Positions 1-10,086 of a stretch of 64,000 bases of DNA are shown here, in pieces (position 1 is the first letter of the stretch; the number at the start of each line of letters is the position of its first letter). The DNA comes from Sulfitobacter aestuariivivens. GTDB lineage: Bacteria; Pseudomonadota; Alphaproteobacteria; Rhodobacterales; Rhodobacteraceae. Below the pieces are notes generated by a model. That model was not told where the DNA came from. It saw nothing but the letters and a program-made list of their open reading frames with translations, and did not search any database. Made by a program: the position numbers and the translations under genes. The DNA lies in NCBI RefSeq assembly GCF_014763045.1, contig NZ_JACTAG010000001.1, positions 682,001 to 746,000 of the forward strand, read 5' to 3'.

Positions 1-518
1 GTGCGCACCAGTTCTACTCCGCCTTCCTCAAGCGAGCCTTCCAAGGCTGCGACCTGCTGGCGTGCTTCTTTGCGTTCTTTCATCGTGTCCCGCAAAGTGG
101 TCTGGATGACTTCGATCCCCGTCTCAAGCTCAAGCCGGCGGGTCTCTGATTCAAGCAGTTCGGACTGCATCACAGAGATCTGTTTCAGCGCGGCGTTGAA
201 ACGGTTTTGAGCGGCCAGCGCTTCTTCGGCACGGGTGTCGCGTTGGGCAGAAAGATCGTTCAGGCGTGCCTGATAGGTGCGCTGATCGCGCTTGGCCTGT
301 TCCCGAAAATTGCCCGATCCGATGCTGTCCATCAGGATGATCGCGGTCGCCACGATCGCCCAAGCCACCAGCAACGCGGATCCTGCAAAAGCAATCACCT
401 GCGTTTCGGGTCGCAGGCGGATGAAACGGGTGTCGTTGTCAGATTTCAGAAAAACCCGGCGCTCCGGGAAGTAGTGCTCCATGATCGCATGAACTTTTAT
501 CGCAAGCCTTGTGCGCAC
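1..518 (-). CDS. M23 peptidase with DUF5930 N-terminus (partial)
   Basis: Only the first 172 codons are present; the gene runs off the left edge. Translation from a GTG at 518, with GAGGAA about eight bases upstream, begins VRTRLAIKVHAIMEHYFPER and shows one membrane segment at about residues 41-62, followed by a long Gln/Glu/Arg-rich coiled coil. I recognise this as the DUF5930 region that precedes a LytM-type M23 peptidase domain in Rhodobacterales, so the full protein is probably an inner-membrane-anchored murein hydrolase or hydrolase activator with a periplasmic catalytic domain. The catalytic part is outside the window, so enzymatic competence cannot be judged. The neighbouring DUF455 and bcp genes lie on the same strand, but a 198-base spacer separates them, so it may have its own promoter there. 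Confidence 0.8.
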   Translation of the reverse strand, partial: MRTRLAIKVHAIMEHYFPERRVFLKSDNDTRFIRLRPETQVIAFAGSALLVAWAIVATAIILMDSIGSGNFREQAKRDQRTYQARLNDLSAQRDTRAEEALAAQNRFNAALKQISVMQSELLESETRRLELETGIEVIQTTLRDTMKERKEARQQVAALEGSLEEGGVELVR

Positions 519-716
519 GTATATTCCTCACCCTGTTCTTCATCTTCCCTGGCAAGCCGCTCCTCCCCGAAGAATGCTTGCGCCTGCCGTGCTTAGCCAG
601 TGGGTCTCTTGTGGGCAACCCTGCTGCTGTCGGACAGGCGGGGTTTGGTCGCTATTGGGCCACATGGGCAATAATCCGCCGACCCGAGTCGCGGTGTCGG
701 GACGCGAAGTCCGCGC

Positions 717-1526
717 TCAGTCCTGCGCCGTCAACGGCCAGTAGAAATCTGGCGGAATGCCAGCTTCGGCGCGCTTTTCTTCGTTGAACGGGGGCTTGAG
801 GTCACCGTGGAAGTAGTGCCGTACAAGGGCGTGAAACCGTTCCTTCGGGTCCTCGTCAAAACGCCCACACAGAAAATGGAACCACTTGCTGCCATAGGCG
901 ACGTGGGCGACCTCTTCTGCATAGATGGTTTCCAGCGCCGCCACGACGCCGCTGTCTTTTGCGCGCTTGAATACCTCGATCATGCCAGGTGTCACATCCA
1001 GCCCGCGCGCTTCAAGCACCATGGGTACCACGGCCAGCCGACCCATCAGATCGTCAACGGTGTCTTCGGCGGCCCGCCACATACCTGCGTGGGCAGGCAG
1101 CGCGCCGTAAAAACTGCCAGCTGCCTCAAGACAGTCGCACATCAGGTTGAAATGCTTGGATTCCTCATCAGCCGCCTTGACCCAGTCGTCATAGAATCCC
1201 ATCGGCAGTTTCGTATCGGTAAAGCGCGCGATGATATCCCAGTGCAGGTCAACCGCGTTCAGCTCGATATGTGCGACGGCATGCAAAAGCGCGATCCTGC
1301 CTTCTGGCGTGCCGGGTCTGCGGCGTGGCACATCCCGTGGGCTGAGCAACTCGGGCGCGTCCGGCCGGGCCGGATGCAGGGGCGGGCTGGCAGTGCCGAT
1401 CTGAGGCGTTTCGCCTGCTTTGCGCGCAGCCTGCCAACGGGCAGCAAAGCCACGTGACAGTGCCGTCTTTTCGCGACCATCGGCGCAGCGCAAGACCGCG
1501 TCGGCCATCTCAGCGAGCGGTTTCAC
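717..1526 (-). CDS. DUF455 ferritin-like di-iron protein
   Basis: A 269-residue protein of the DUF455 ferritin-like family. Metal ligands typical of a four-helix di-iron fold are visible: His/Glu around residues 82-88, EESKH (121-125), Glu in LEARGLD (172) and EEVAH (204-208). Proteins of this family are related to di-iron hydroxylases and ferritin-like proteins; the substrate is not known to me, and an occasional 'rhamnosyltransferase' label seems unfounded. The start overlaps the stop of bcp by four bases (ATGA), so it is translationally coupled to this peroxiredoxin, which suggests a role in oxidative or iron stress. That role is inference. Confidence 0.88.
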   Translation of the reverse strand: MKPLAEMADAVLRCADGREKTALSRGFAARWQAARKAGETPQIGTASPPLHPARPDAPELLSPRDVPRRRPGTPEGRIALLHAVAHIELNAVDLHWDIIARFTDTKLPMGFYDDWVKAADEESKHFNLMCDCLEAAGSFYGALPAHAGMWRAAEDTVDDLMGRLAVVPMVLEARGLDVTPGMIEVFKRAKDSGVVAALETIYAEEVAHVAYGSKWFHFLCGRFDEDPKERFHALVRHYFHGDLKPPFNEEKRAEAGIPPDFYWPLTAQD

Positions 1527-1984
1527 GCGGCGCGAACCGCATCCAGCACCTCTTCGACGTGGCCCGGCACTTTCACCTTGCGCCAGATCTGCGCGATATT
1601 GCCTTCATCATCGATCAGATACGTTGCGCGTTCGATGCCCATGCTCTTTTTGCCGTACATGTTCTTTTCAACCCAGACACCATAGGCCTCGCAGACGGTT
1701 CCGTCTTCGTCCGTCAACAGCGGCACGGTCAGGTCATGTTTGGCCGTGAATTTGTCGTGCTTGGCCATTGTGTCGCGGGAGATACCAAAGACCTTTGCAC
1801 CGGCGTCTGCGAAAGCATCCAGATGTTCGGAAAATCCGATCGCTTCCTTGGTGCAACCCGGTGTGTCATCGCGCGGATAGAAATATAGCACCACCTTGTG
1901 ACCCTTCAGATCCGACAGGGTCACGTCACCTCCTCCGGTCACGGGCATTGTAAAATCGGGGGCGGGTTGAGAAATCTCTGGCAT
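1523..1984 (-). CDS. bcp: thioredoxin-dependent peroxiredoxin (BCP/PrxQ)
   Basis: A 153-residue cytoplasmic peroxiredoxin of the BCP/PrxQ class that reduces hydroperoxides at the expense of thioredoxin. The peroxidatic Cys44 sits in the motif FYPRDDTPGCTKEA. The second cysteine that many BCPs carry five residues later is replaced by Ile49; the only other candidate resolving cysteine I see is Cys98 (DGTVCEAYG). The length is normal. The ATG at 1984 has AGGA about nine bases upstream. It is the first gene of a two-gene unit with the DUF455 protein, and is divergent from the AsmA-like gene at 2080. Confidence 0.93.
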   Translation of the reverse strand: MPEISQPAPDFTMPVTGGGDVTLSDLKGHKVVLYFYPRDDTPGCTKEAIGFSEHLDAFADAGAKVFGISRDTMAKHDKFTAKHDLTVPLLTDEDGTVCEAYGVWVEKNMYGKKSMGIERATYLIDDEGNIAQIWRKVKVPGHVEEVLDAVRAA

Positions 1985-2079
1985 GGATCACATCCTATTT
2001 GGTTGGAGGGGCGGGTCAGGCCTGACATACTAGCGCTGAGCCGACAAAGTCAAAGCGACCGAAGGTCTTCCGAGGCAGA

Positions 2080-5000
2080 ATGAGCGACGCCGCACCAGAA
2101 CCACAGAGCAAGCCAAAGCGCAGTTTCGCGCGGCGGTTGGCCGTTTTGGGCATCGGCGTGCTCATGGTGGCCCTTCTTGTGGTTGCGGGGCTTGGATTTT
2201 ATGTCACGACCCGGCCCATCAAGGCCCCCGATTGGGTGCAATCCCGGATCGAAGCGCGCATTGCAGAGGAACTGCCGCTGGCCCGGGTGACCTTTGGCGA
2301 GATGGTATTTGTCATGGACGAAGGCTGGGTGCCTCGGGTGCGCCTGCGCGATGTCGCTGTGTCGACCACAGACAGTGTCGAGATCGTGAGCTTCTCTGAG
2401 ATCAAGGCGAGCTTTGCGTTGCGCCCGTTGCTGGAAGGGGTGGTTCAACCACGTGAGATCGCGCTTTCGGGCATCTTTGCGACGCTCAATCGCGGCGCGG
2501 ATGGCAGTGTATCGTTGACGGCGTCATCCGGCACCGCTGCCCCTGCGCGACAGGCGGCAACCTTGCCTCAGCTCATTGGTCAGGTTGACGAAATTTTGGA
2601 AACCCCGTCGTTGCGAGGCCTTTCCAACGTGGATATCCGCGCGCTGACGCTCCGCTACGAGGACAGCAGGGCGGATCGCTTTTGGATCGTGGATGGCGGG
2701 CGGATGCGGCTGACCCGTGACGAGGATAACCTGGCGCTGTCCGCTGATCTCGCCGTGCTGAGCGGCGGCGCAGGGGCGGCGACCCTCGCGGCAAATTATT
2801 CCAGCGTCATCGGGGATACGGCGGCCACCTTTGGTGTCAGTTTCGACGGTGTTCCCGCGCAGGACATCGCGGCACAGGGGCCTGCGTTTGCCTGGTTAGG
2901 GGTTTTGCAGGCTCCCATCTCTGGCTCGGTCCGTTCCAGTCTTGAGCCATCCGGCACTTTTGGCCCCCTCTATGCCACGCTGCAGATTGATGCCGGTGCC
3001 GTGCAGCCCAATCCGCAGACGCAACCGATCCCCTTTGAGGGCGCGCGCAGTTACTTCAGCTATGATCCCGCCGAGGGGCTGTTGCGCTTTGACGAATTGT
3101 CGGTGCAAAGCAAATGGGTCAGCGGTCAGGCCAGCGGCACGGCGATGTTAACCGAATTGGGCCATGGCGCCGGGTTTGGTGAACTGGTCGGTCAGTTCAG
3201 TCTGCGCGAGATGACGGCCAACCCGCGCGACCTTTACCCTGAACCCATCGCATTGGCTGAGGCTGATGTCGACTTTCAGCTTAAACTCGATCCTTTCCGG
3301 GTCAAATTGGGGCGGCTGCAAATCACCGACGAGGGAAAGACCCTGCATATCGATGGGAATCTGGAAGCGGACAGCGATGGATGGCACGTGGCAGTGGATG
3401 GCCGGATGGATGCAATCACGCCGGATCGCCTGCTGGCGCTCTGGCCAGACAGGCTGATCCCGAAAACCCGAAGCTGGCTTGTAGAGAATCTCAAACAAGG
3501 CAAGGTCGAGAACATTGATCTGGCCTTGCGCCTGCAACCGGAGGAGCGGCCCCACACCTACGTGGCCTTTGATTACCGCGAGGCCGAGGTCAAATTCATG
3601 AAAAATATGCCGCCCATCACCGGGGGGCAGGGGCATTTCAGCCTGATCGACAACCGACTTGTCATCACAGTGGATGAGGGGGGGGTCACCGCACCTCAGG
3701 GCGGGCGGATAGATGCGCGCGGGTCATCTTTTATCCTGCCGGATGTCGCGGTCAGGGATGGCGTCCCGGCGGTGATCCGGCTGGAGACACGGTCGACGGT
3801 CACGGCAGTTTTGTCGCTGATCGACGTCGCCCCGCTAAGTGTCATGGAAAAAGCGAAGTTGCCGGTCACACTGGTCGATGGTCGAGCAGATCTAAGCGGG
3901 ACAGTTTCGCTGCCGTTGCGTCGGGGGACCGAACCAAAAGATATCACCTATTATTTTGACGGCACGCTGCGGGGGCTGACAAACACGACACTGGTCAAGG
4001 ATCGAACGTTGACATCGGATCGGTTGCGGATCGAAGTCGATCCCGAAAACCTGATCCTGACCGGCAAGGGCGCACTGGATGGTGTGGCGTTCGACGGCAC
4101 CTTTGCCCAGCCTATCGGACAGGCGGCTGCGCAAAGCACGCTGCGGGGCGAGGTCCGCCTGAACCAGCGGGCGCTTGATACATTTGATATCGCCCTTCCG
4201 GATGGCATGATTTCAGGCGAAGGCAGCGCGCGTCTGGCGCTAGATCTGGCGCGCGGTGCGCCACCGAAATTCGCCCTTGGGTCAGATCTGCGCGGCATCC
4301 GGGTGCGTGTGCCTGAGGTGTCCTGGAACAAACCCGCCGGGGCGAGCGGACGATTGCAGGTATCCGGTACGCTGGGAGACACGCCGCAGATCGACACACT
4401 GGAAGTATCCGGTCAGGGGCTATCGGCCAAGGGCAGTGTCGCGTTGAGACCCGGTGGCGGGCTGGACCGCATCCGGTTTGATCAGGTGCAGGTTGGCAAC
4501 TGGCTGGATGTGCCGCTTGATCTTGTGGGGCAGGGCACCGGCAAGGCCGTCAAGGTCAACCTGCGCGGTGGACGTCTGGACCTGCGCCGCGCGAATTTCG
4601 GTGCGTCACAATCCAGCGGGCCCCCCGGTCCGCCGATGGATGTCGCATTGGATCGGTTGCAGATCACCGACACGATTGCGCTGACCGGCATGCGTGGACG
4701 TTTTGCGACGGCAGGCGGCCTGGACGGCAGTTTTGAGGCGCGCCTCAATGGTGGCACCCAAGTGCGGGGCAGCGTCGTGCCGCAGAACGGGCGCAGCGCG
4801 GTGCGGATCACATCTGCCGATGCGGGCGGTGTGCTGCGCTCAGCAGGATTGCTGCAGCAGGTGGTCGGGGGTGATTTGTCGCTGACGCTGTTGCCAGTAG
4901 GCTCAGGGGGGGCATTTGATGGTCGCGTGACGGCCAAGGCCGTGCGGATCAAGGACGCACCGGGAATCGCTGCTTTGCTGAATGCGATCTCCGTAATCGG

Positions 5001-5448
5001 TTTGATCAATGAGCTGAATGGAGACGGCATTTATTTCGAAGACGTCGAGGGCGATTTTCGCCTGACGTCGGACCGCATTACCCTGACCAAGGGCAGTGCG
5101 GTCGGGGCGTCGATGGGGCTGTCGATGGATGGTGTCTATGGCCTGCAATCGGGGAACATGAGCATGCAGGGTGTGATTTCCCCGGTCTATCTGCTGAATG
5201 GTATCGGCGCGATCCTGACACGCCCGGGCGAGGGTTTGATTGGTTTCAACTACAGCCTGACCGGACCGGCCAAGCAACCTGCCGTGTCGGTCAACCCGCT
5301 GTCGGCCCTGACGCCCGGGATGTTCCGCGACCTGTTCCGCGCGCCGCCGCCCAAGGTGCCCGAGGTTGAGGGCATCGCGGGCACGACCCTGCCGACACCG
5401 GAGCCGCAGCAAGATAAACCGGTTGTGCGGGAATACATAGGGCGTTAG
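2080..5448 (+). CDS. AsmA-like/YhdP-type envelope protein (DUF3971)
   Basis: A 1122-residue protein with a basic N-terminus, one membrane segment at about residues 19-41 ([18 protein letters not shown]...) and a very long beta-rich remainder, as in the DUF3971/AsmA-like C-terminal family (YhdP group). YhdP and TamB relatives form long periplasmic bridges that influence phospholipid transport to the outer membrane; that function is family knowledge. The C-terminal part (about 900-1060, with [19 protein letters not shown] and [10 protein letters not shown]) is the conserved AsmA_2-like end, followed by a Pro-rich tail. The ATG follows GAGGC closely. It is followed after ten bases by queA, so the two are probably co-transcribed. 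Confidence 0.88.
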   Translation: MSDAAPEPQSKPKRSFARRLAVLGIGVLMVALLVVAGLGFYVTTRPIKAPDWVQSRIEARIAEELPLARVTFGEMVFVMDEGWVPRVRLRDVAVSTTDSVEIVSFSEIKASFALRPLLEGVVQPREIALSGIFATLNRGADGSVSLTASSGTAAPARQAATLPQLIGQVDEILETPSLRGLSNVDIRALTLRYEDSRADRFWIVDGGRMRLTRDEDNLALSADLAVLSGGAGAATLAANYSSVIGDTAATFGVSFDGVPAQDIAAQGPAFAWLGVLQAPISGSVRSSLEPSGTFGPLYATLQIDAGAVQPNPQTQPIPFEGARSYFSYDPAEGLLRFDELSVQSKWVSGQASGTAMLTELGHGAGFGELVGQFSLREMTANPRDLYPEPIALAEADVDFQLKLDPFRVKLGRLQITDEGKTLHIDGNLEADSDGWHVAVDGRMDAITPDRLLALWPDRLIPKTRSWLVENLKQGKVENIDLALRLQPEERPHTYVAFDYREAEVKFMKNMPPITGGQGHFSLIDNRLVITVDEGGVTAPQGGRIDARGSSFILPDVAVRDGVPAVIRLETRSTVTAVLSLIDVAPLSVMEKAKLPVTLVDGRADLSGTVSLPLRRGTEPKDITYYFDGTLRGLTNTTLVKDRTLTSDRLRIEVDPENLILTGKGALDGVAFDGTFAQPIGQAAAQSTLRGEVRLNQRALDTFDIALPDGMISGEGSARLALDLARGAPPKFALGSDLRGIRVRVPEVSWNKPAGASGRLQVSGTLGDTPQIDTLEVSGQGLSAKGSVALRPGGGLDRIRFDQVQVGNWLDVPLDLVGQGTGKAVKVNLRGGRLDLRRANFGASQSSGPPGPPMDVALDRLQITDTIALTGMRGRFATAGGLDGSFEARLNGGTQVRGSVVPQNGRSAVRITSADAGGVLRSAGLLQQVVGGDLSLTLLPVGSGGAFDGRVTAKAVRIKDAPGIAALLNAISVIGLINELNGDGIYFEDVEGDFRLTSDRITLTKGSAVGASMGLSMDGVYGLQSGNMSMQGVISPVYLLNGIGAILTRPGEGLIGFNYSLTGPAKQPAVSVNPLSALTPGMFRDLFRAPPPKVPEVEGIAGTTLPTPEPQQDKPVVREYIGR

Positions 5449-5458
5449 GGCGCGGCCC

Positions 5459-6511
5459 ATGAAACTCTCCGATTTTGATTTTGACCTGCCTGAGCACCTT
5501 ATCGCCACGCGTCCCGCCGTGCCGCGTTCTGCTGCGCGGATGCTGGTGGCACAAGGCGCTTCGTTGCACGATGGTCGGGTAGCGGATCTGGTGGATTGGC
5601 TGAACCCCGGCGATCGTCTGGTTCTGAACGATACCAAGGTGATCCCGGCGCGCCTGACGGGTGTTCGGCACCGCGACAGCGCGCAAGGGCATGTGCAGGC
5701 GAAGATCGAGATCACGTTGCTTGAGCCGCGCGGCGATGGCACCTGGGCCGCGCTCATCAAACCTCTGCGCAAGCTGAGACTAGGGGAACAGGTTGTCTTT
5801 TCCGAGGATTTAAACGCGACGCTTGAAGGGACGGCAGAGGGTCAGGGCCATCTGCGGTTCAACTGTGCTGGTGATGATTTTGATGCAGCGCTTAACGCTG
5901 CGGGGGCCATGCCACTGCCACCTTATATCGCGTCCAAACGGCCTGCAGATGCGCAGGATGCGACGGATTATCAAACGGTATTTGCCCGCAATGCGGGCGC
6001 GGTCGCTGCCCCGACAGCCTCGCTGCACTTTGATGATGCTCTTTTGCAGGCACTGTCAGAAAAGGGCGTGGCCTTTACCCACGTGACATTGCATGTGGGG
6101 GCGGGCACCTTTTTGCCAGTGAAGGTGGACGATATCGCGGATCACAAGATGCACGCCGAATGGGGCAAGGTCAGCGCGCAGGCTGCGTCAGAGATTGCCG
6201 AGACCAAGGCCGCAGGCGGGCGGATCATCCCTGTTGGCACCACGGCGCTGCGGCTGATCGAAACGGCGGCACGGAGTGGCATGATCACGGCATGGGAAGG
6301 CGACACCGATATTTTCATCACGCCCGGATTTTCCTTCAATGTCGCCGATGGGCTGATGACCAATTTTCACCTGCCCAAGTCGACGTTGATGATGCTGGTC
6401 TCGGCGTTGATGGGGGTGCAGGGCATTCGCGACATCTATTCCCACGCAATTGAACAGAAATATCGGTTCTTTTCCTATGGGGACGCATCCCTTTTGCTGC
6501 CCCAAGCCTGA
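5459..6511 (+). CDS. queA: S-adenosylmethionine:tRNA ribosyltransferase-isomerase
   Basis: A full-length (350 aa) QueA. It transfers and isomerises the ribosyl group of SAM onto preQ1 at the wobble position of tRNAs (GUN anticodons), giving epoxyqueuosine, the penultimate step of queuosine synthesis. Diagnostic features are the start [19 protein letters not shown], the [13 protein letters not shown] segment near residue 60, and the C-terminal [20 protein letters not shown] motif. It sits ten bases downstream of the AsmA-like gene and 85 bases before an MFS transporter. No other queuosine genes are nearby. Confidence 0.97.
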   Translation: MKLSDFDFDLPEHLIATRPAVPRSAARMLVAQGASLHDGRVADLVDWLNPGDRLVLNDTKVIPARLTGVRHRDSAQGHVQAKIEITLLEPRGDGTWAALIKPLRKLRLGEQVVFSEDLNATLEGTAEGQGHLRFNCAGDDFDAALNAAGAMPLPPYIASKRPADAQDATDYQTVFARNAGAVAAPTASLHFDDALLQALSEKGVAFTHVTLHVGAGTFLPVKVDDIADHKMHAEWGKVSAQAASEIAETKAAGGRIIPVGTTALRLIETAARSGMITAWEGDTDIFITPGFSFNVADGLMTNFHLPKSTLMMLVSALMGVQGIRDIYSHAIEQKYRFFSYGDASLLLPQA

Positions 6512-6596
6512 AAGCGGCACGATTTTGTCGCGCGTTGCGCTGACGCAGCTAAACGAAACCTTCAGGGGTGAGTGAGGCCCCATTCGGAGACGATCG

Positions 6597-7856
6597 ATGA
6601 TTCAGGTACTTTCCAGCGCTTGGGCCCTGTTGCTGGGCATGGGGTTGCTGATGGTGGGCAACGGGATGCAGGGCACGTTGCTGGGCATCCGGGGTGCGAT
6701 CGAGGATTTCTCGACCTTCGAGATGTCGATTGTCATGTCAGCGTACTTTGTGGGTTTCCTGGGTGGATCCCGCATGGCGCCGGGCATGATCCGGCGCGTG
6801 GGGCACGTCCGCGTCTTCGCAGCATTGGCATCGCTGATCTCGGCGGTGATGATCCTGTATCCGACGTTTCCGAATGTGGTGATCTGGTCGCTGGGCCGGG
6901 TGCTGATCGGATTCTGTTTTTCTGCAGTCTATGTGACCGCTGAAAGCTGGTTGAACAATGCGGCGGACAATTCCAATCGCGGTCAGGCGCTGTCGCTTTA
7001 TATGATCGTGCAGACACTGGGCATCGTGCTGGCACAGGCGCTGCTTCTGACGGCGGACCCTTCGGGGTTTATCCTTTTTGTCATTCCGTCCGTCTTGGTC
7101 AGCATCGCGGTCACACCGATCCTGCTGTCAATCAGCCCGACACCTGCGTTTGATGCCACAAAACCCATGAGCCTGCGCGAATTGGTGCGGTTTTCGCCGC
7201 TTGGGTCTGTCGGCATGTTTTTGTTGGGCGGTGTCTTTGCCGCGCAATTTGGCATGGCGGCGGTTTATGGTGCCGAAGCGGGACTGAGTGTTGCGCAAAT
7301 CTCACTCTATGTGGCGATGTTCTTTGTCGGGGCTGTGATCCTGCAATATCCCATTGGCTGGATTTCGGACCGTATGGACCGACGCACGCTGATCGTCTTT
7401 GTATCGGCAATAGGCGGCGCCGGGTCCGTGCTGGGCATGGTGCTGGGACAGAACTATATCCTGCTGCTGGTGTCTGCCTTCGTGATGGGGGGAATGTCGA
7501 ACCCGCTTTATTCACTGCTGATTGCCCATACCAACGATTTTCTCGAGCATGAGGATATGGCCGCCGCTTCGGGCGGGATGGTGTTTATCAATGGCTTAGG
7601 CGCCATTCTGGGGCCCATCATCACCGGCTGGCTGATGGGGACTGCGCTGGGCCCGCCGGGCTTTTACCTCTTCACGACGATCCTTTTCGCGGCCCTTGCC
7701 GCCTATGCGGCTTGGCGGTCAACCCGTCGTCCTTCCGTGCCAGTGGAGGAGACCGGCAATTACGTGCCGATCTACCCTTCGGCGACCTCTACAGCCGTTG
7801 AATACGCTCAGGAATATGCCATTGAGGCCGAACTTGAGGACGAGCAATCACAATGA
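6597..7856 (+). CDS. MFS transporter
   Basis: A 419-residue integral membrane protein with about twelve hydrophobic segments. The major-facilitator loop signature between TM2 and TM3 (GGSRMAPGMIRRVGHVR) and its second-half counterpart (YPIGWISDRMDRR) are both visible. The C-terminus ends in a hydrophilic acidic tail (about 375-419). It resembles the YcaD-like uncharacterised MFS group; the substrate is unknown. The ATG at 6597 has GGAGA seven bases upstream. It follows queA in the same direction, but nothing in the sequence links it to queuosine. Confidence 0.9.
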   Translation: MIQVLSSAWALLLGMGLLMVGNGMQGTLLGIRGAIEDFSTFEMSIVMSAYFVGFLGGSRMAPGMIRRVGHVRVFAALASLISAVMILYPTFPNVVIWSLGRVLIGFCFSAVYVTAESWLNNAADNSNRGQALSLYMIVQTLGIVLAQALLLTADPSGFILFVIPSVLVSIAVTPILLSISPTPAFDATKPMSLRELVRFSPLGSVGMFLLGGVFAAQFGMAAVYGAEAGLSVAQISLYVAMFFVGAVILQYPIGWISDRMDRRTLIVFVSAIGGAGSVLGMVLGQNYILLLVSAFVMGGMSNPLYSLLIAHTNDFLEHEDMAAASGGMVFINGLGAILGPIITGWLMGTALGPPGFYLFTTILFAALAAYAAWRSTRRPSVPVEETGNYVPIYPSATSTAVEYAQEYAIEAELEDEQSQ

Positions 7857-7866
7857 GAGCGCTAAC

Positions 7867-7883
7867 TGTATCATACGGATACA
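7867..7883. promoter_or_regulatory. inverted repeat TGTATC-N5-GATACA
   Basis: Perfect six-base arms with a five-base spacer lie eleven bases after the MFS stop codon and about 80 bases before the DUF924 start. The form suits a small dimeric repressor site or the base of a weak hairpin; no T-tract follows. Function unassigned. Confidence 0.3.
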
Positions 7884-7961
7884 AATCGTGAGTAGGCATT
7901 GGCGCCAAACCCGTCATAACGTTGAATTATTGCGTGCAAGCACATGAAAAAGGAACGCAGC

Positions 7962-8549
7962 ATGGCAGGCCCCGAAGAGATACTGAATTTCTGGCTGGAT
8001 GAGATCGGACCAAAGGGATGGTATGACTCCTCCGACGACCTGGATCAGCAGATCCGCGACACATTCCAGTCCACCTGGGAGGCGGCATGTGACGGCACTT
8101 TTTCTCTCTGGTTGACCTATCCGACCGGGGCGCTGGCCTACATCGTCCTGATGGATCAATTCCCGCGCAATATGTTCCGGGGGACCGGCAAGGCTTTCGC
8201 CTCGGACAGGGCTGCCCTGGCAGCGGCAAAGCAGGCCATCGAACGCGGCTGGGACATGAAGATAGATGAACCCGCGCGCCAGTTCTTCTATATGCCGCTG
8301 ATGCATTCAGAGAACTTGTGTGATCAGGACCGCTGCGTGAGGCTGATGTGCGAGCGGATGCCCGAAAGCCGCGAGAACAACCTTCTGCATGCTCGGGCAC
8401 ATCGCGAAGTTATCCGTCAGTTCGGGCGTTTTCCCTATCGCAACGATGCGCTTGCACGCGAAACGACCGCGCTTGAAAAGGCTTATGTCGAAGGGGGCGG
8501 GTATGGGCTGACCGTGCGCAGCCTTCAGGCGGCGACGCAAGCTGCATAG
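7962..8549 (+). CDS. DUF924 family protein
   Basis: A 195-residue alpha-helical protein of the DUF924 family, starting MAGPEEILNFWLDEIGPKGW. An upstream in-frame ATG at 7944 exists, but the AAGGA at about 7949-7954 is well placed for 7962, so that start was chosen. Conserved family blocks are visible: LIVLMDQFPRNMF-like (here IVLMDQFPRNMFRGTG), FFYMPLMHSE and GRFPYRNDALAR. The family has a TPR-like fold and no established biochemical function that I know of. It precedes lpdA in the same direction by 88 bases. Confidence 0.9.
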   Translation: MAGPEEILNFWLDEIGPKGWYDSSDDLDQQIRDTFQSTWEAACDGTFSLWLTYPTGALAYIVLMDQFPRNMFRGTGKAFASDRAALAAAKQAIERGWDMKIDEPARQFFYMPLMHSENLCDQDRCVRLMCERMPESRENNLLHARAHREVIRQFGRFPYRNDALARETTALEKAYVEGGGYGLTVRSLQAATQAA

Positions 8550-8595
8550 CAGGGTTGCGAAAAAACCCCTCGCCCTTCCGAACGGGTCCACTATA

Positions 8596-8609
8596 GTTTA
8601 ACGGTAAAC
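8596..8609. promoter_or_regulatory. operator-like palindrome upstream of lpdA
   Basis: GTTTAAC/GGTAAAC is palindromic in six of seven positions about a central CG and lies about 30 bases before the lpdA start. Overlapping it, ACGGTA-N7-TACCGT (8601-8619) forms a second perfect inverted repeat. The core TARCG-N-TAAA is shared with two sites upstream of gap at 28548-28580. The central CG and half-site style resemble LacI-family operators; which regulator binds is not known from this window. Confidence 0.4.
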
Positions 8610-8637
8610 CAATTACCGTGACTGTAGGGGGCACTTC

Positions 8638-10032
8638 ATGGCTGCTAAATCCTTTGATCTGATTGTCATCGGGGCGGGGCCGGGCGGCTATGTCGCCGCT
8701 ATCCGGGGTGCCCAGTTGGGCATGAATGTCGCGATCGTGGAGCGGGAGCATCTGGGCGGCATTTGTCTGAACTGGGGCTGTATCCCGACCAAGGCGCTTT
8801 TGCGGTCTTCCGAAGTGTTCCACCTGATGCATCGCGCCAAGGAATTCGGTCTTAAAGCTGACAACATCGGCTATGATCTGGACGCCGTGGTGAAACGGTC
8901 GCGCAAGGTCGCGGGGCAGTTGTCGGGCGGCATCGGCCATTTGATGAAGAAGAATAAGATCACCGTTGTCATGGGCGAGGCGACGATCCCCGCCAAGGGC
9001 AAGGTCACGGTCAAGACGGACAAGGGCACCGAAGACCTGACCGCCAAGAACATCGTGCTGGCCACGGGTGCCCGTGCGCGCGAGTTGCCGGGGCTTGAGG
9101 CAGATGGCAAGCGTGTCTGGACCTACAAACACGCGTTGCAGCCGCCGCATGAGCCCAAGAAGCTGCTGGTGATCGGGTCGGGGGCCATTGGCATCGAATT
9201 TGCCAGCTTTTACAACACGCTGGGGGCCGACACGACGGTGGTCGAGGTCATGGACCGTGTGCTCCCGGTCGAGGACGAAGAGATTTCCGCCTTTGCCAAG
9301 AAAGCCTTTGAAAAGCAGGGCATGAAGATCATGCAAAAGGCCATGGTCAAACAGTTGGATCGCGGCAAGGACAAGGTGACAGCGCATATCGAGGTCGGCG
9401 GCAAAGTCGAAAAACAGGATTTTGATACGGTTATTTCGGCCGTCGGCATTGTCGGGAACGTCGAGAACCTTGGTCTGGAGGAACTGGGCGTGAAGGTTGA
9501 TCGCACCCATGTGGTCACCGATGAATTCTGTCGGACCGGTGTTGATGGGCTTTATGCCATTGGCGATATCGCGGGCGCGCCCTGGCTGGCCCACAAAGCA
9601 TCGCACGAGGGTGTGATGGTCGCCGATCTGATTGGAGGCAAACACGCGCACCCGGTGAAACCCGAAAGTATCGCGGGATGTACCTATTGCCATCCGCAAG
9701 TGGCATCGGTCGGCTATTCCGAAGCCAAGGCCAAGGAACTGGGGTACGAGATCAAGGTCGGGCGTTTCCCTTTTATCGGGAACGGCAAAGCCATCGCTCT
9801 TGGAGAAGAGAGCGGCATGATCAAGACCATTTTTGATGCCAAAACCGGTGAATTGCTGGGCGCGCATATGGTCGGCGCGGAAGTGACTGAGCTGATTCAG
9901 GGATATGTGGTTGGGCGCCAGTTGGAGACCACCGAAGAAGACCTGATGAACACCGTTTTCCCGCATCCCACATTGAGCGAGATGATGCATGAGGCCGTGC
10001 TGGATGCCTACGGGCGCGTGATCCACATGTAG
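8638..10032 (+). CDS. lpdA: dihydrolipoyl dehydrogenase (E3)
   Basis: A complete 464-residue flavoprotein disulfide reductase that reoxidises dihydrolipoamide in 2-oxoacid dehydrogenase complexes using NAD+. FAD-binding IGAGPGGYVAAIRG is at 11-24, the redox disulfide Cys43/Cys48 in GGICLNWGCIPTKAL, the NAD-binding VIGSGAIGIEF near 180, and the active-site His443 in FPHPTLSEMMHEAV at the C-terminus. No E1 or E2 genes are in the window, so its complex (pyruvate, 2-oxoglutarate or branched-chain) cannot be assigned from context. A palindromic operator candidate lies just upstream. Confidence 0.97.
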   Translation: MAAKSFDLIVIGAGPGGYVAAIRGAQLGMNVAIVEREHLGGICLNWGCIPTKALLRSSEVFHLMHRAKEFGLKADNIGYDLDAVVKRSRKVAGQLSGGIGHLMKKNKITVVMGEATIPAKGKVTVKTDKGTEDLTAKNIVLATGARARELPGLEADGKRVWTYKHALQPPHEPKKLLVIGSGAIGIEFASFYNTLGADTTVVEVMDRVLPVEDEEISAFAKKAFEKQGMKIMQKAMVKQLDRGKDKVTAHIEVGGKVEKQDFDTVISAVGIVGNVENLGLEELGVKVDRTHVVTDEFCRTGVDGLYAIGDIAGAPWLAHKASHEGVMVADLIGGKHAHPVKPESIAGCTYCHPQVASVGYSEAKAKELGYEIKVGRFPFIGNGKAIALGEESGMIKTIFDAKTGELLGAHMVGAEVTELIQGYVVGRQLETTEEDLMNTVFPHPTLSEMMHEAVLDAYGRVIHM

Positions 10033-10086
10033 CTTGGTGAACTGGACGGGCTGGACGGGTATGCGGCACTCTGCCATAAGTTGCAT

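Noticed and set aside
1-210. Plus-strand ORF at the left edge
   Set aside because: It is the complement of the DUF5930 coding region, which has a conserved start, membrane segment and coiled coil on the minus strand.
8410-10086. Long minus-strand ORF (558 codons) across lpdA
   Set aside because: It is the complement of a clear lpdA reading frame; the protein has no recognisable domain and arises from the high-GC codon use of the real gene.
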